A stretch of DNA of 64,000 nt from Gemmataceae bacterium (GTDB lineage Bacteria; Planctomycetota; Planctomycetia; Gemmatales; Gemmataceae), in contig JALHPZ010000004.1 in assembly GCA_022842245.1 (NCBI GenBank), positions 1-64,000 on the forward strand. The letters run 5' to 3'. The notes under the pieces were generated by a model. The model saw only the letters and a list, made by a program, of their open reading frames with translations. It was not told where the DNA came from and did not search any database. This document shows positions 38,295 through 48,602 of this stretch, in pieces. A program made the translations under genes and the position numbers. Position 1 is the stretch's first letter. The number at the start of each line of letters is the position of its first letter.

Positions 38295-40856
38295 TTACTT
38301 CGCTTCGCCCGAGGCGACCGGTTCCGGTTCGGCTGGTGCCGGTGTCGCCGACGACTCGATGACGAGTTTCTTCTCGCCCTCGACCTCGCCGAGGGTCACT
38401 CGGATCGTGTCCTTGCCTTCGAACTCGCCCCGAAGCAGCGATTCGGACATCGCATCTTCGAGGTACTGCTCGACGGCCCGGCGGAGCGGCCGTGCGCCGA
38501 ATTCGGTGCTGCTTCCCTTTTCGATCAGGAAATCCTTGGCCTCTTCGTTGACGGTGAGCGTGTAGCCCTTCTCCTTGAGCCGCTTCGCCACCTTCGCCAG
38601 TTCCATGTCCACGATCGACTTCAGGTTCGCCGTGTTCAGCTTGCGGAAGACGATGATATCGTCGAGGCGGTTCAGGAACTCCGGGCGGAACTCCTTCTCC
38701 ATCCGGGCGACGAGTTTCTTCTTCATTTCGGCATAGCTGACATTGTCGTCCTGCTTACGGCCCTTGAGCAGCGTCGCGGTCATGTCGTCGGCCGACACGA
38801 TCGTCTCGGCGCCGACGTTGGTGGTCATGATGAGGATCGAATTCTTGAAGTCGATCGTCCGGCCGACGCTGTCCGTGAGGCGGCCTTCCTCCATGATCTG
38901 GAGCAAGGCGTTCCAGACGTCCGGGTGCGCCTTTTCGATTTCGTCGAGCAGTACGACGCTGTACGGCTTGCGGCGGATCTTCTCGGTGAGCTGACCGCCC
39001 TCCTCGAAGCCGACGTAACCCGGGGGCGCACCCCAAAGGCGGCTGACGTTGTGCTTCTCCTGGTATTCGCTCATGTCGAGCGAGATCAGGGCCGTCTCGT
39101 CGCCGAACATGAATTTGGCGAGCGACTTGGCGAGCAGCGTCTTTCCGACGCCGGTCGGCCCGGCGAAGATGAACGTGCCGATCGGGCGCTTCGGGTCCTT
39201 GAGGCCGACGCGGCTCTTGCGGATGGCGCGGGCGATGGCGTGGATCGCCTCGTCCTGGCTGACGACCGCGCCGTGCAGCTCGTCCTCCATTTTGAGCAGG
39301 CGCTTGGTCTCGTCTTCGCCGACCTTCTTGAGCGGCACGCCAGTCATCTTGGAAACAACTTCCGCGATGACTTCCTCATCGACGACGCCATCGGCCTCCT
39401 TGGCCTTGTCGCGCCAGTCCTTGGTGATGCTCTCCTTCTTCTTCTTGAGCTTGTCGGCCTGGTCGCGCAGGCTGGCGGCCTTTTCGAAGTCCTGCTCGGC
39501 GACGGCGGACTCCTTCTCCTGATTGAGCTTCTCGATCTGCTCGTCGATCTCCTTCAGGTCCGGCGGCCGCGTCATCGACTTGAGGCGGATGCGGGCGCCG
39601 GCCTCGTCGATGACGTCGATCGCCTTGTCCGGCAGGCATCGGCCGGAGATGTAGCGGTCGGAGTATTCGACGGCGGCCTTGAGCGCACCGTCGGTGATCT
39701 GGACGCGGTGGTGCGCCTCGTAGCGGTCGCGCAGGCCCTTGAGAATCTCGACCGCTTCGACATTCGACGGCGGGTTGACGATAATGTCCTGGAAGCGGCG
39801 AGCCAGTGCCTGGTCCTTCTCGATGTACTTGCGGAATTCGTCGAGCGTCGTGGCGCCGATGCACTGAATTTCGCCGCGGGCGAGCGCCGGCTTGAGGACG
39901 TTGCTGGCGTCGATTGCCCCTTCCGCTCCACCCGCACCGACAAGCGTGTGCAGTTCGTCGATGAAGAGGATGGTGTTCTTGGCGCGGCGGACCTCGTTCA
40001 TGACCGCCTTGATGCGCTCTTCGAACTGGCCGCGGTACTTCGTACCGGCGACCATCATGGCGAGGTCGAGGACCACGAGGCGGCGATCGCGGAGGAGGTC
40101 CGGGATGTTGCCGTCGACGATCATCTGCGCGAGGCCTTCAACGATGGCGGTCTTGCCGACGCCGGCCTCGCCGAGCAGCACCGGATTGTTCTTGGTGCGC
40201 CGGCTCAGGATCTGGATGACGCGTTCGATCTCGTTGGCGCGGCCGATGACGGGATCGAGTTTGTTCTGGCGCGCCAGTTCGGTAAGGTCGCGGCCGAAGC
40301 TGTCGAGAGCGGGCGTCTTGCTTTTATTCTTGCCACCGGATTGCCGTTCGCCGGAGCCGCCACCCCGTTCCCGTTCGCCCGTTCCGCCGCCCGACTCGTT
40401 TTCATTCGGCATGTTGTGCCCCAGTAAGTTGAGAACCTCTTCGCGGACATCTTCGAGCTTCAGACCGAGATTCATAAGAACCTGGGCCGCGACGCCCTCC
40501 TGTTCGCGGAGCAGGCCGAGCAGCAGGTGTTCGGTCCCGACATAGTTGTGGTTCAGGTTCCGAGCTTCCTCGATGGAATACTCGATGACCTTCTTGGCCC
40601 GCGGCGTGTGCGGCAGCCGGCCGAGCGTCGCGGAGTCGCCACCGGGGCCATGCTGCACGATCCGCTCGACTTCCAACCGAATCTTACGCAGGTCAATGTC
40701 GAGATTTTTGAGGACGTTCGCGGCGACGCCGGAACCTTCCTTGACGAGGCCGAGCAGCACATGCTCCGTGCCGATGTACTCGTGGTTGAACCGTTGCGCT
40801 TCTTGGTTGGCGAGTTGCATCACCTTCCGTGCGCGGTCGGTAAAGCGTTCAAACAT
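38295..40856 (-). CDS. clpC: ATP-dependent Clp protease ATP-binding subunit ClpC
   Basis: ClpC unfolds proteins for the ClpP protease. The 853-residue protein has two N-terminal Clp repeats (about 1-145), then AAA1 with Walker A GEAGVGKT (229-236) and ILFIDE, a middle region with a UVR-like segment ([21 protein letters not shown]), AAA2 with Walker A GPTGVGKT and [14 protein letters not shown], and the D2-small domain ([16 protein letters not shown]). The length is normal. The ATG at 40854-40856 is preceded by GAGGAGGA. A Gly/Glu-rich linker (about 150-180) follows the N-domain. The gene is monocistronic, with a strong terminator at its end. Confidence 0.98.
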   Translation of the reverse strand: MFERFTDRARKVMQLANQEAQRFNHEYIGTEHVLLGLVKEGSGVAANVLKNLDIDLRKIRLEVERIVQHGPGGDSATLGRLPHTPRAKKVIEYSIEEARNLNHNYVGTEHLLLGLLREQEGVAAQVLMNLGLKLEDVREEVLNLLGHNMPNENESGGGTGERERGGGSGERQSGGKNKSKTPALDSFGRDLTELARQNKLDPVIGRANEIERVIQILSRRTKNNPVLLGEAGVGKTAIVEGLAQMIVDGNIPDLLRDRRLVVLDLAMMVAGTKYRGQFEERIKAVMNEVRRAKNTILFIDELHTLVGAGGAEGAIDASNVLKPALARGEIQCIGATTLDEFRKYIEKDQALARRFQDIIVNPPSNVEAVEILKGLRDRYEAHHRVQITDGALKAAVEYSDRYISGRCLPDKAIDVIDEAGARIRLKSMTRPPDLKEIDEQIEKLNQEKESAVAEQDFEKAASLRDQADKLKKKKESITKDWRDKAKEADGVVDEEVIAEVVSKMTGVPLKKVGEDETKRLLKMEDELHGAVVSQDEAIHAIARAIRKSRVGLKDPKRPIGTFIFAGPTGVGKTLLAKSLAKFMFGDETALISLDMSEYQEKHNVSRLWGAPPGYVGFEEGGQLTEKIRRKPYSVVLLDEIEKAHPDVWNALLQIMEEGRLTDSVGRTIDFKNSILIMTTNVGAETIVSADDMTATLLKGRKQDDNVSYAEMKKKLVARMEKEFRPEFLNRLDDIIVFRKLNTANLKSIVDMELAKVAKRLKEKGYTLTVNEEAKDFLIEKGSSTEFGARPLRRAVEQYLEDAMSESLLRGEFEGKDTIRVTLGEVEGEKKLVIESSATPAPAEPEPVASGEAK

Positions 40857-41176
40857 CGTGAACGGTCCTCCTCGAGTTTTCGGACAGTCGTTGTGCCATC
40901 ATATGCAGGAATGGTGCCGCGAACCAACCCCGATTGCGCGGCGCGATTCGAGAGAGCGACCGGGAAGAAACCGTCGCACCATTCAAATGCCTTCGCGGAC
41001 TGAACGGGATCGGAATCTAACCGCGATGTTACGATAAATGAAATAATAAGATCATGCTGTAACAACATTTTGAGGAATCCAATCAAACGACCTCGATTTT
41101 TTCTTGACAACCTTTCCCAAGTTAACGAGATTGACGCGAGTTCAACTCGTCTCCCCGCAAATCAGGAAGAATCACC
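40857..41176. promoter_or_regulatory. AT-rich divergent region between clpC and the propeller gene
   Basis: This 320-bp gap holds no gene that I can support. Toward the plus-strand gene there is TTGACA at 41104-41109 without a convincing -10 box, a short palindrome GAGTTCAACTC at 41138-41148, and AGGAAGA before the GTG at 41177. An AT-rich stretch at 41030-41070 would suit promoters in both directions. No CIRCE-type element for clpC is visible. Confidence 0.45.
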
Positions 41177-43999
41177 GTGTCGCGCACCGCCCGCACCGCG
41201 AACCGATTCCGCCCCCGCATGGAAGCCCTGGAGGCCCGCGACGTGCCGGCCGTCATCACGGAAGTCTCGCTTGGCGGGGCCGTGCCGACGCCGCAGGGCA
41301 TTGTCGATGGCCCAGGCGGCGTCTGGTACACCGACCCCGGCGCGAACAAGATCGGTCGGATCGCACCCGGCGGTCTCGTGACCGAGTTCTCACTGGCCAC
41401 CGCACTGTCCGATCCGCGCGGCATCGCGGTCGGCACGGACGGCGCGCTCTGGTTCACTCTGTTCGGCATCGATGCGATCGGCCGACTCGACCCCGCATCG
41501 AACTCCATCACGACATTCGCGCTCCCGACGGGAACCGCCCCGCTTGAAATCGCCGCGGGCTCCGATGGTCGGCTCTGGTTCACCGCTGCCGGTACCGAGC
41601 AGATTGGTGCGATCACCACGGCCGGCGTCGTCTCTTTCGTCGTCACACTCACCCCCGGTGATACGCCCTTCGGCATCACGGCCGGCCCCGATGGCCGACT
41701 CTGGTTCACCCAGCTCGGTTCCAACGAAGTCGGCGCGGTCACAACGGCCGGCGTCCTGTCGGAGTTCTCCACAGGAACCATCACCGCACCGGGCGCGGCG
41801 ATCACCACCGGTCCGGACGGAAACATCTGGTTCGGTTCTTCCGACGCAGGCAATCTCGGCCGGTTCACAACGGCCGGCGTGCTGACGGAATTTGCCGGGA
41901 TCGGTAGCGGCGACACCAATTTCGGCGACATCGTCAGCGGGCCGGACGCCGCACTCTGGTTCACGGAAAATACTGGTAACCGCATCTCCCGCGTCGATAC
42001 AACAGGCGCGATTACCGACACCTTCGACACGACTGCGGGCGGCATGCCGACGGGAATCATCTCCGCGGCCGACGGCAACCTGTACTTCACCGAACCGGGT
42101 GCCGCGGCCGTTACGCAGATCACGACGGGCGGCGTGCAAACTTCCACGTTCATCACGGCATCCAGCGGCCCGACGGAACTGACGACGACCTCGGATGGTA
42201 CCGTCTGGTTCAGCCAGTCGGACGCGAACAAGATCGGCCGGCTTTCGACCTCGAATGTCCTGATCGAATACTCGCTACCGAACGCGTTGTCGGATCCGCG
42301 CGGAATCACCGCCGGTCCCGATGGCAATATCTGGTTCGCGGAATTCGGCGGCGACCGGATCGGTCGGATCACGCCCGCGGGAACCCTTGCGGAATTCGAA
42401 GTGACGGGGGCCGGCCCGCGCGACATCGTCACGGGTCCGGACGGGGCACTCTGGTTCACCCAAACGGCGGCGGATCGAATCTGCCGGATCGATACGAGCG
42501 GCACCGTGACCGAGTTCGATGTGCCCGGCGCGGGGAGCGCACCGTTCGAAATCGTGCTCGGTTCGGATAACCGGCTCTGGTTCACGCAAAGTGGTTCGAA
42601 CGAAATCGGAGCGATCACCGCCGCGGGGGTGGTGAGCGAGTTCGCCGTACCGGGCAGCGATAGCCAGCCTTTGGGCATCGCGCTGGGGGCGGACGGGGCG
42701 GTCTGGTTCACCCAGTTCGCGAGCAGCCAGATCGGCCGTATCGATACGGCCGGTATCGTTTCCGAATTCTCCACCGTTGCGACCGACGGCGGACCGACGA
42801 GCATCGCATCGGCAATCGATGGGCGGCTGTGGTTCACGCAGGCGAATGTGAACGCTCTCGGCCAGATCAGTGTCGGCGGCGTGGCTTCGGAAACGTCGGA
42901 TGGACTGACCGACAGTGCCGGACTAGCCGGCATCGCGACGACGCCGAACGGATCACTGGTCGCCGCCGAGACGACCGCGAATCAGATCGCGCGCATCTTC
43001 GTGGGCAATCCGTTCAACGCCGCATCGATCATTGCCGCCGGTACGGACCGCGGCGCGCTCAACCGCGTTCGCGTTTTCAACGGCGACGGCGTGGAACTCT
43101 ATAGTGTCATTCCGTTTGATCCCAACTTCCAGGGCGGCGTCCGCACGGCGACCGCCGACGTGAACGGCGACGGAATCGCCGACATCATCGCCGGCACTGG
43201 ACCGGGCATCGTCACTCGCGTGGTCGTCATCAACGGCGATACGCAGGAAATCCTCTTCGATTTCATGCCGTTCGAGCCGTCCTTCACGGGCGGCGTGTAC
43301 GTTTCGGCCGGCGATCTGAACGGCGACGGCATCGGCGACATCGCCGTATCGCCCGACGAGGGCGGCGGCCCCCGTGTGGATATCTACGCCGGCGGAACGA
43401 GCCTGACCCGGATCGGGACGTTCTTCGGCATCGCCGATCCGAACTTCCGCGGCGGTGCCCGTACCGCCATCGGCGATGTCGACGGCGACGGCCGCGCCGA
43501 TCTCGCCGTCGCGGCCGGCTTCGGGGGCGGCCCCCGCGTCGCGGTCTTCGATGGCACCACTGTCACCAATGCCGACCCGACCCGACTCTTCAACGACTTC
43601 TTCGCCTTCGAGCAGACCCTGCGGAACGGCGTCTTTATCGCTTTGGGCGACCTCAATGGCGACGGGATGGCGGAAGTGATCGCCGGCGGGGGACCCGGCG
43701 GCGGACCGCGCGTCACCGCCTTCAATGGCGCCATGCTTGTGAGCACCGGTGGCGCGGCGATGATCCAGGTCGCCAACTTCTTTGCTGGCGATCCGAACCT
43801 TCGCGGTGGGATCCGACTAACGACCAAAAACCTCGACGGCGACGCCCTCGCCGACATCGTGACGGGCGGCGGCACCGGCGGCGGCAGCACCGTCACCGCT
43901 TACCTCGGCGTGCTCGTGGCCGCCAATCCCGGCGCCCCGCCGCCGGAATTGTCCTTCGACGGATTCCCCGGCTTCACCGGCGGCGTCTTTGTCGGTTGA
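41177..43999 (+). CDS. surface protein with Vgb-like propeller and FG-GAP repeats
   Basis: The 940-residue protein starts with a basic N-terminus and the motif RPRMEALEARDVPA, typical of planctomycete surface proteins. About 13 repeats of roughly 45 residues follow to about 600, each with DGxLWFT and xIGxITxAGV. These are the blades of a streptogramin-lyase (Vgb)-like propeller. Five FG-GAP/integrin-like repeats follow with Ca-binding loops (DVNGDGIADI, DLNGDGIGDI, DVDGDGRADL, DLNGDGMAEV, NLDGDALADI). The GTG at 41177 has AGGAAGA upstream. It probably adheres or binds on the cell surface; lyase activity is not implied. A DUF4331 gene follows on the same strand. Confidence 0.9.
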   Translation: MSRTARTANRFRPRMEALEARDVPAVITEVSLGGAVPTPQGIVDGPGGVWYTDPGANKIGRIAPGGLVTEFSLATALSDPRGIAVGTDGALWFTLFGIDAIGRLDPASNSITTFALPTGTAPLEIAAGSDGRLWFTAAGTEQIGAITTAGVVSFVVTLTPGDTPFGITAGPDGRLWFTQLGSNEVGAVTTAGVLSEFSTGTITAPGAAITTGPDGNIWFGSSDAGNLGRFTTAGVLTEFAGIGSGDTNFGDIVSGPDAALWFTENTGNRISRVDTTGAITDTFDTTAGGMPTGIISAADGNLYFTEPGAAAVTQITTGGVQTSTFITASSGPTELTTTSDGTVWFSQSDANKIGRLSTSNVLIEYSLPNALSDPRGITAGPDGNIWFAEFGGDRIGRITPAGTLAEFEVTGAGPRDIVTGPDGALWFTQTAADRICRIDTSGTVTEFDVPGAGSAPFEIVLGSDNRLWFTQSGSNEIGAITAAGVVSEFAVPGSDSQPLGIALGADGAVWFTQFASSQIGRIDTAGIVSEFSTVATDGGPTSIASAIDGRLWFTQANVNALGQISVGGVASETSDGLTDSAGLAGIATTPNGSLVAAETTANQIARIFVGNPFNAASIIAAGTDRGALNRVRVFNGDGVELYSVIPFDPNFQGGVRTATADVNGDGIADIIAGTGPGIVTRVVVINGDTQEILFDFMPFEPSFTGGVYVSAGDLNGDGIGDIAVSPDEGGGPRVDIYAGGTSLTRIGTFFGIADPNFRGGARTAIGDVDGDGRADLAVAAGFGGGPRVAVFDGTTVTNADPTRLFNDFFAFEQTLRNGVFIALGDLNGDGMAEVIAGGGPGGGPRVTAFNGAMLVSTGGAAMIQVANFFAGDPNLRGGIRLTTKNLDGDALADIVTGGGTGGGSTVTAYLGVLVAANPGAPPPELSFDGFPGFTGGVFVG

Positions 44000-44042
44000 A
44001 CTGTCTCACAACCTTCGGCTATTCACTCCAGGAGACGATGAT

Positions 44043-45260
44043 ATGCGATTCTTGAACTCGATCCGCCGGCGGCTCGGCTACGTCGCCGCCGGCGCCGTGG
44101 CGGCCCTCGGTGTTGCCGCGATTTCTCAGGACGGCACCGAGGCGGCCGACCACCGCGACGGACCGATCTTCGCGAACACGCCCGCGAACGGACGCGCGGA
44201 CATCAATGATATCTATCTCTTCCAGGCACCGGGCAACATCAACAACACGGTCATCATCTTCACCGTGTCGCCGTTCCCTGGCGGCGGCGGCGGCACACCG
44301 GCGACCTTCGATCCGACACTTGTCTATGACGTGAAAATTGACAACACCGGCGACGCGGTCGAAGACATCACCTTCCGGTTCACGTTCGGCGCGCCGAACG
44401 GTCAGGGTGTGCAAGCTTTCACGATGCGCGGGCTGCCGTCGACGAAATTCCCACCGACCGGCATCCTCGCCACGGGCAATACCGGCGCGAACGTGAATGT
44501 CCGCGGCGGTGGCCTGGTCCGCGCGGCCGTGCAGGACGACCCGTTCTTCTTCGACGCGACCGGTTTCGGCCAGTTCATTGCCGCGGGTGCCGTACCCTTC
44601 CCGCGTCCGGTGGGAACGGCCGCGAACTTCTTCGGCCCCGACGGCAACACGCTTTCCATCGCGCTCGAGTTGCCGACCGCGACGCTCCGCTCCGCGCCGA
44701 GCAATCCGAACATCGGCGTATTCACGACGACGGCCCGCAACGGCGTGCAACTCGATCGCACCGGCCGCCCCGCCATCAACACGGCGCTCGTGCCGCCCGT
44801 TCCGCGTAATAGCCTCGGCCGCGGCGAACGTCGCAACGCATTCAACGCCGGCCTGCCCCGCAATGACCGCCGCTCGTTCCGCGCCGACCTGATCGCGACG
44901 CTCACGAACGTCTACGGTCGGCCGCTCAACGGTCCGTTCCCGACGAGCGCGAGCAGCCTTGCCGACTTCCTCCTGCCTGACATCCTCACGTTCAACACCA
45001 GCACCGCGTTCACGACCAACGCCGCCGACGCCAACGGGTTCCCGAATGGACGCCGGATGCGCGACGACGTGATCGACCTGGAGTTGAACCTCCTCACCGG
45101 CGGCGGCATCACCACCGACAACGTTCCCGACGACAATGGTGACCGCATCACCGACGGCACGATGCGGGCCAACGGGACTTTCCGCCCCGTCGCCTTCCCG
45201 TACATCGGGGCCGCGAACCTGCCGCTCAACGGCGCCGGGAACTCCTTCCCGCGCCCGTAA
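44043..45260 (+). CDS. DUF4331 exported protein
   Basis: The 405-residue protein begins MRFLNSIRRRLGYVAAGAVAALGVAA, a signal peptide, then ADHRDGPIFANTPANGRADINDIYLFQ, the DUF4331 hallmark. Later motifs include GRPLNGPFP, RRMRDDVIDLELNLLTGG and FPYIGAANLP. AGGAG lies 9 nt before the ATG. The function of DUF4331 is unknown; members are often secreted and occur next to TPR proteins, as here. A strong terminator follows. Confidence 0.93.
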   Translation: MRFLNSIRRRLGYVAAGAVAALGVAAISQDGTEAADHRDGPIFANTPANGRADINDIYLFQAPGNINNTVIIFTVSPFPGGGGGTPATFDPTLVYDVKIDNTGDAVEDITFRFTFGAPNGQGVQAFTMRGLPSTKFPPTGILATGNTGANVNVRGGGLVRAAVQDDPFFFDATGFGQFIAAGAVPFPRPVGTAANFFGPDGNTLSIALELPTATLRSAPSNPNIGVFTTTARNGVQLDRTGRPAINTALVPPVPRNSLGRGERRNAFNAGLPRNDRRSFRADLIATLTNVYGRPLNGPFPTSASSLADFLLPDILTFNTSTAFTTNAADANGFPNGRRMRDDVIDLELNLLTGGGITTDNVPDDNGDRITDGTMRANGTFRPVAFPYIGAANLPLNGAGNSFPRP

Positions 45261-45279
45261 CCCGTTGCATTCCACCCTC

Positions 45280-45309
45280 GGCCGGGACGGATTCCGTCCC
45301 GGCCTTTTT
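45280..45309 (+). terminator. rho-independent terminator after DUF4331 gene
   Basis: GGCCGGGACGG (45280-45290) and CCGTCCCGGCC (45294-45304) form a perfect 11-bp stem with an ATT loop, followed by TTTTT. It ends only 6 nt before the next ATG at 45315. Confidence 0.93.
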
Positions 45310-45314
45310 CGTCA

Positions 45315-46748
45315 ATGCCAACCACCATGAACCGCACCCGCGCCGCCGTCGCCTTTTCGCTCCTCGTCGCCGTCGGCGTCGGATACACGGCACTCCGCCA
45401 GCAGTCACGCCTCGTCGCGCCGCCCGGCGCCTCGTTGCCGAATGCTCCGTCGCCCGACCGGCCGATTCCCGTCCGCCCCGACACCGAACCGTACGAACCG
45501 TACAAGTTCCTCTACACCACCGAACAATCCATCCAGGTCTTTCGTGAACGCTGCAAGCGCGACCCCGGCGACTACGCCAGCCGCACGACGCTCGGCGCGC
45601 TCTTCCTTCGGCTTGTTCGCGAGACCGGCGACGGTGCCAACGTCGATCGCGCCGCCGAGCAGTTCGATGACGCCCTGAAGCTCTTCAACAAATACGGCCC
45701 GGCGAAGGTCGGCCGCATCCACGTGATGCACGCGAAGCACCGATTCGCGGATGCGAAGGTGGCGGTCGAATCGCTCTTGAAGGACGACCCGGACGATGCC
45801 GAATTGCGCGTGCTGCTCTTCGACGCGAACCTCGAATTGGGGAACTACGACGCGGTCGAACCGATCCTCGCCAAGCTCGAGAAGGACCTGACGAACCCCA
45901 TGCCGCCGAGCCTCATGGCGCGGCGGGCGCGGCTGCTTGAACTGCGCGGCGACGCCGAGGGGGCGATCTCGCTCCTGGGCCGCGCGCGCGAGGCGGATCG
46001 CGAGGCCGAAGCGATGCGGGTGTCGCTCGCGTGGTATTCGTCGCGGATCGCCGAAGTGGCGCTGTCGCAGGGGAAGCTCGACGCCGCCCAGTCGGCGATC
46101 GAATCCGCCATCCGCGACAATCCCGGTTCGCCGGCGCAGAAGGTGATCCTCGCTCGCGTTCGATTCGCGCAGGGGAAGCCGAAGGAGGCCGCCGCCATAC
46201 TCGACGAACTCGTGAAGGCGGACCGGGACATCGAAGCGTTCGTGGCGAAGGCGGGTACTGCGCCGGGGGAATTGAAGTCGCTGGCCAGCAGCCAGAACTC
46301 CGACACGTATCTCCTGCTCGGCGACGCCCTCGCCGCAGCCGGCGACCCGGCGAAGGCGAAAGACGCCTACGCGATGGCCGATCGCAAGATCGACCGAGAA
46401 TCGCCCGTCGCCGTTCGGGAACTGGTTTTGAACTTTTGCGACCGGAATCACCGGCTGCCGTTCGCGCTGGATCTGGCGGCGAAGGAGGCGAAGGCGAGGC
46501 GGGACGTGGAATCGTGCGACACGCTCGCCTGGGCGCTGTTCAAGAACGGCAAACTCGCAGAAGCGGATGCCGCCGCGAAGGACGCCCTGCGGCTCGGCAC
46601 GAAGGACGCCCTCTTCCACTACCACGCCGGCGCGATCGCCCACGCCCGCAAGGACTCGATCCGCGCAAAGGAACACCTCGCGAATGCCCTACGCATCCAT
46701 CCCCACTTCTCCGCCGCCGCCGAGGCGAAGCGACTCCTCGCCGAATAA
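45315..46748 (+). CDS. membrane-anchored TPR protein
   Basis: The 477-residue protein has an N-terminal membrane segment (RAAVAFSLLVAVGVGYTAL) and TPR-like repeats to the end: DRAAEQFDDALKLFNKYG, AISLLGRAREADREAEAMR, AQSAIESAIRDNPGSPAQK, DSIRAKEHLANALRIHPHF. TPR proteins commonly accompany DUF4331 genes. Start ATG 45315 or 45327. The terminator of the upstream gene ends 6 nt before the first ATG, so either the transcript reads through or the message begins very close to the start codon. Confidence 0.85.
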   Translation: MPTTMNRTRAAVAFSLLVAVGVGYTALRQQSRLVAPPGASLPNAPSPDRPIPVRPDTEPYEPYKFLYTTEQSIQVFRERCKRDPGDYASRTTLGALFLRLVRETGDGANVDRAAEQFDDALKLFNKYGPAKVGRIHVMHAKHRFADAKVAVESLLKDDPDDAELRVLLFDANLELGNYDAVEPILAKLEKDLTNPMPPSLMARRARLLELRGDAEGAISLLGRAREADREAEAMRVSLAWYSSRIAEVALSQGKLDAAQSAIESAIRDNPGSPAQKVILARVRFAQGKPKEAAAILDELVKADRDIEAFVAKAGTAPGELKSLASSQNSDTYLLLGDALAAAGDPAKAKDAYAMADRKIDRESPVAVRELVLNFCDRNHRLPFALDLAAKEAKARRDVESCDTLAWALFKNGKLAEADAAAKDALRLGTKDALFHYHAGAIAHARKDSIRAKEHLANALRIHPHFSAAAEAKRLLAE

Positions 46749-46822
46749 ACGAACCCGGTTGCCGGCCCCGGCCTCTGTTCGGACAATACCCGTTGTCGAA
46801 CAATCCAACCGGAGGGTTTTCC

Positions 46823-47839
46823 GTGGCCGTGAACGTGGCGGTGGTCGGTGCGACCGGGGCGGTGGGCGAACTCATCCGCAAGGTGCTCGTCGAGCGCGAA
46901 TTCCCGGTGAAAACGATCAAATTCCTGGCCTCGGCGAAGTCGGCCGGGAAGACCGTCGAGTTCGCGGGGAAACACTACACGGTCGAGCCCATCTCCGCGA
47001 GTGCCTTCGACGGGATCCAGATCGTCCTCAGTTCCACGCCGTCGTCGATAAGCAAGGAATTCAGCCCGATCGCGGCCAAGGCGGGCGCCATCGTCGTCGA
47101 CAACTCGTCAGCCTGGCGGATGGACCCGGACTGTCCGCTCGTCGTGCCCGAAGTGAACGCGGAGCAGTTGCACCACGCGAAGAAGGGGATCGTCGCGAAC
47201 CCGAACTGCGTCGCCATCCCGCTGACGGTGGCGCTCAAGCCGCTGGCGACGCTCGGCAATCTCAAGCGAGTGATCGTCTGCACGTATCAGTCGTCGTCAG
47301 GCAAGGGTGCCACAGGGCTGACGGATTTCGGCCAACAGATGGCCGCGTTCGCAGCCGGCAAGCCGGTGCCGGCCCCGACCGCCCACCGGGCGCAACTCGT
47401 CGACAACGTCATCACTCTCGACTGGACGCTGGACCCGAACGGGTACACCGAGGAGGAGAACAAGGTCGTCAACGAGACTCGCAAGATCCTCGGCCTGCCG
47501 GCGCTCGGCGTCAGCCCGACCTGCGTGCGGGTTCCGGTGCGGGTTTCGCACAGCGAGGCCGTGAACGTCGAGTTCGATCGCCCCGTGACGGTCGCCGACG
47601 CGAAGGCGGCATTGGCGAAAGCCCCCGGCGTCGTGCTTCTGGACGAAACGAAGGGCGAGTTCCCCCAGCCGATTCACGCCGCCGGCAGCGATCACACATT
47701 TGTGGGGCGCGTGCGGCAAGACCTTTCGAATCCGCACGCCCTCAATCTCTGGCTCGTTGCGGACAACCTTCGCAAAGGCGCGGCCAGCAATGCGGTGCAG
47801 TGCGCCCTCGAACTGGTGCGCCGCGGGATCGTGAAGTAG
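46823..47839 (+). CDS. asd: aspartate-semialdehyde dehydrogenase
   Basis: Asd reduces aspartyl phosphate to aspartate semialdehyde, the branch point to lysine/diaminopimelate, threonine and methionine. The 338-residue protein has the NADP-binding VAVVGATGAVG (5-15), the catalytic cysteine in ANPNC (C129), SSSGKGATGL and a C-terminal GAASNAVQCAL typical of the family. The GTG at 46823 is chosen because GGAGGG stands 6 nt upstream and the protein start matches relatives; the open frame continues far upstream without meaning. truA follows after 10 nt. Confidence 0.97.
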   Translation: MAVNVAVVGATGAVGELIRKVLVEREFPVKTIKFLASAKSAGKTVEFAGKHYTVEPISASAFDGIQIVLSSTPSSISKEFSPIAAKAGAIVVDNSSAWRMDPDCPLVVPEVNAEQLHHAKKGIVANPNCVAIPLTVALKPLATLGNLKRVIVCTYQSSSGKGATGLTDFGQQMAAFAAGKPVPAPTAHRAQLVDNVITLDWTLDPNGYTEEENKVVNETRKILGLPALGVSPTCVRVPVRVSHSEAVNVEFDRPVTVADAKAALAKAPGVVLLDETKGEFPQPIHAAGSDHTFVGRVRQDLSNPHALNLWLVADNLRKGAASNAVQCALELVRRGIVK

Positions 47840-47849
47840 CTGCCACGCC

Positions 47850-48587
47850 ATGCGCAACCTCAAGATGATCGTCCGCTACGACGGCACCGACTTCGCCGGC
47901 TGGCAGACGCAACCCGGCCAGCGCACAGTTCAGGAAACGCTGGAACTCGCGATCCAGGGCATCACCTGCGAGGATCGCATCCGGGCGAATTGCAGCGGAC
48001 GGACGGACGCGGGCGTCCACGCTCTGGCGCAAGTCTGCAACTTCTACACCGCGACGAAACTGGACTGCGCGACGCTTTTGAAGGCGGTGAACGCCAAGCT
48101 GCCCGAAGACGTTCGAGCGTTGGCGTGCGACGAGGCCGGACAGGCGTTCGATGCGAACCGCGACGCCGTGCGGAAGATGTACCGGTACGTCATCAACGAT
48201 ACGCGCACGCCCGACCCGTTCCTGCGCCGGTACGCGTGGCAGCCGCTGCGCCGGCTGGACGAGGACGCGATGCGTCGCGCGGCACAGAGTCTCGTTGGCC
48301 GGCACGACTTCCGCTGTTTCGAGACGCACTGGCCGAACCGCCTCAGCAGCGTTCGCACGATCTCGTCGCTGGAAGTCTACCGCCACGAGGAGTGCGTGCG
48401 GATCGAGATGGAGGCCGACGGTTTCCTGTACAACATGTGCCGGTCGATCGCGGGCACACTCTATCAGGTCGGCCGGGCGTACTGGCCGGAGTCGAAGGTG
48501 AAAGAGATCCTAGAGGCGATGGACCGCCGCGAAGCGGGCCAGACCGCGCCGCCGCAAGGGTTGTTCCTGGTCAGAGTGACGTATTGA
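47850..48587 (+). CDS. truA: tRNA pseudouridine synthase A
   Basis: TruA makes pseudouridine at positions 38-40 of tRNA anticodon arms. The 245-residue protein has YDGTDFAGWQ at the start, the catalytic SGRTDAGVHA (aspartate 53), KMYRYVI and FLYNMCRSIAGTL. Length is normal. It starts 10 nt after asd and is probably cotranscribed with it; the aroA gene lies 100 nt on. Confidence 0.97.
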   Translation: MRNLKMIVRYDGTDFAGWQTQPGQRTVQETLELAIQGITCEDRIRANCSGRTDAGVHALAQVCNFYTATKLDCATLLKAVNAKLPEDVRALACDEAGQAFDANRDAVRKMYRYVINDTRTPDPFLRRYAWQPLRRLDEDAMRRAAQSLVGRHDFRCFETHWPNRLSSVRTISSLEVYRHEECVRIEMEADGFLYNMCRSIAGTLYQVGRAYWPESKVKEILEAMDRREAGQTAPPQGLFLVRVTY

Positions 48588-48602
48588 TTGTCCCCTTTGC
48601 AT

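Noticed and set aside
36047..40427. Very long plus-strand frames opposite DUF1549 and clpC
   Set aside because: Arg/Ala/Val-rich products exactly antisense to well-supported genes; typical high-GC shadows.
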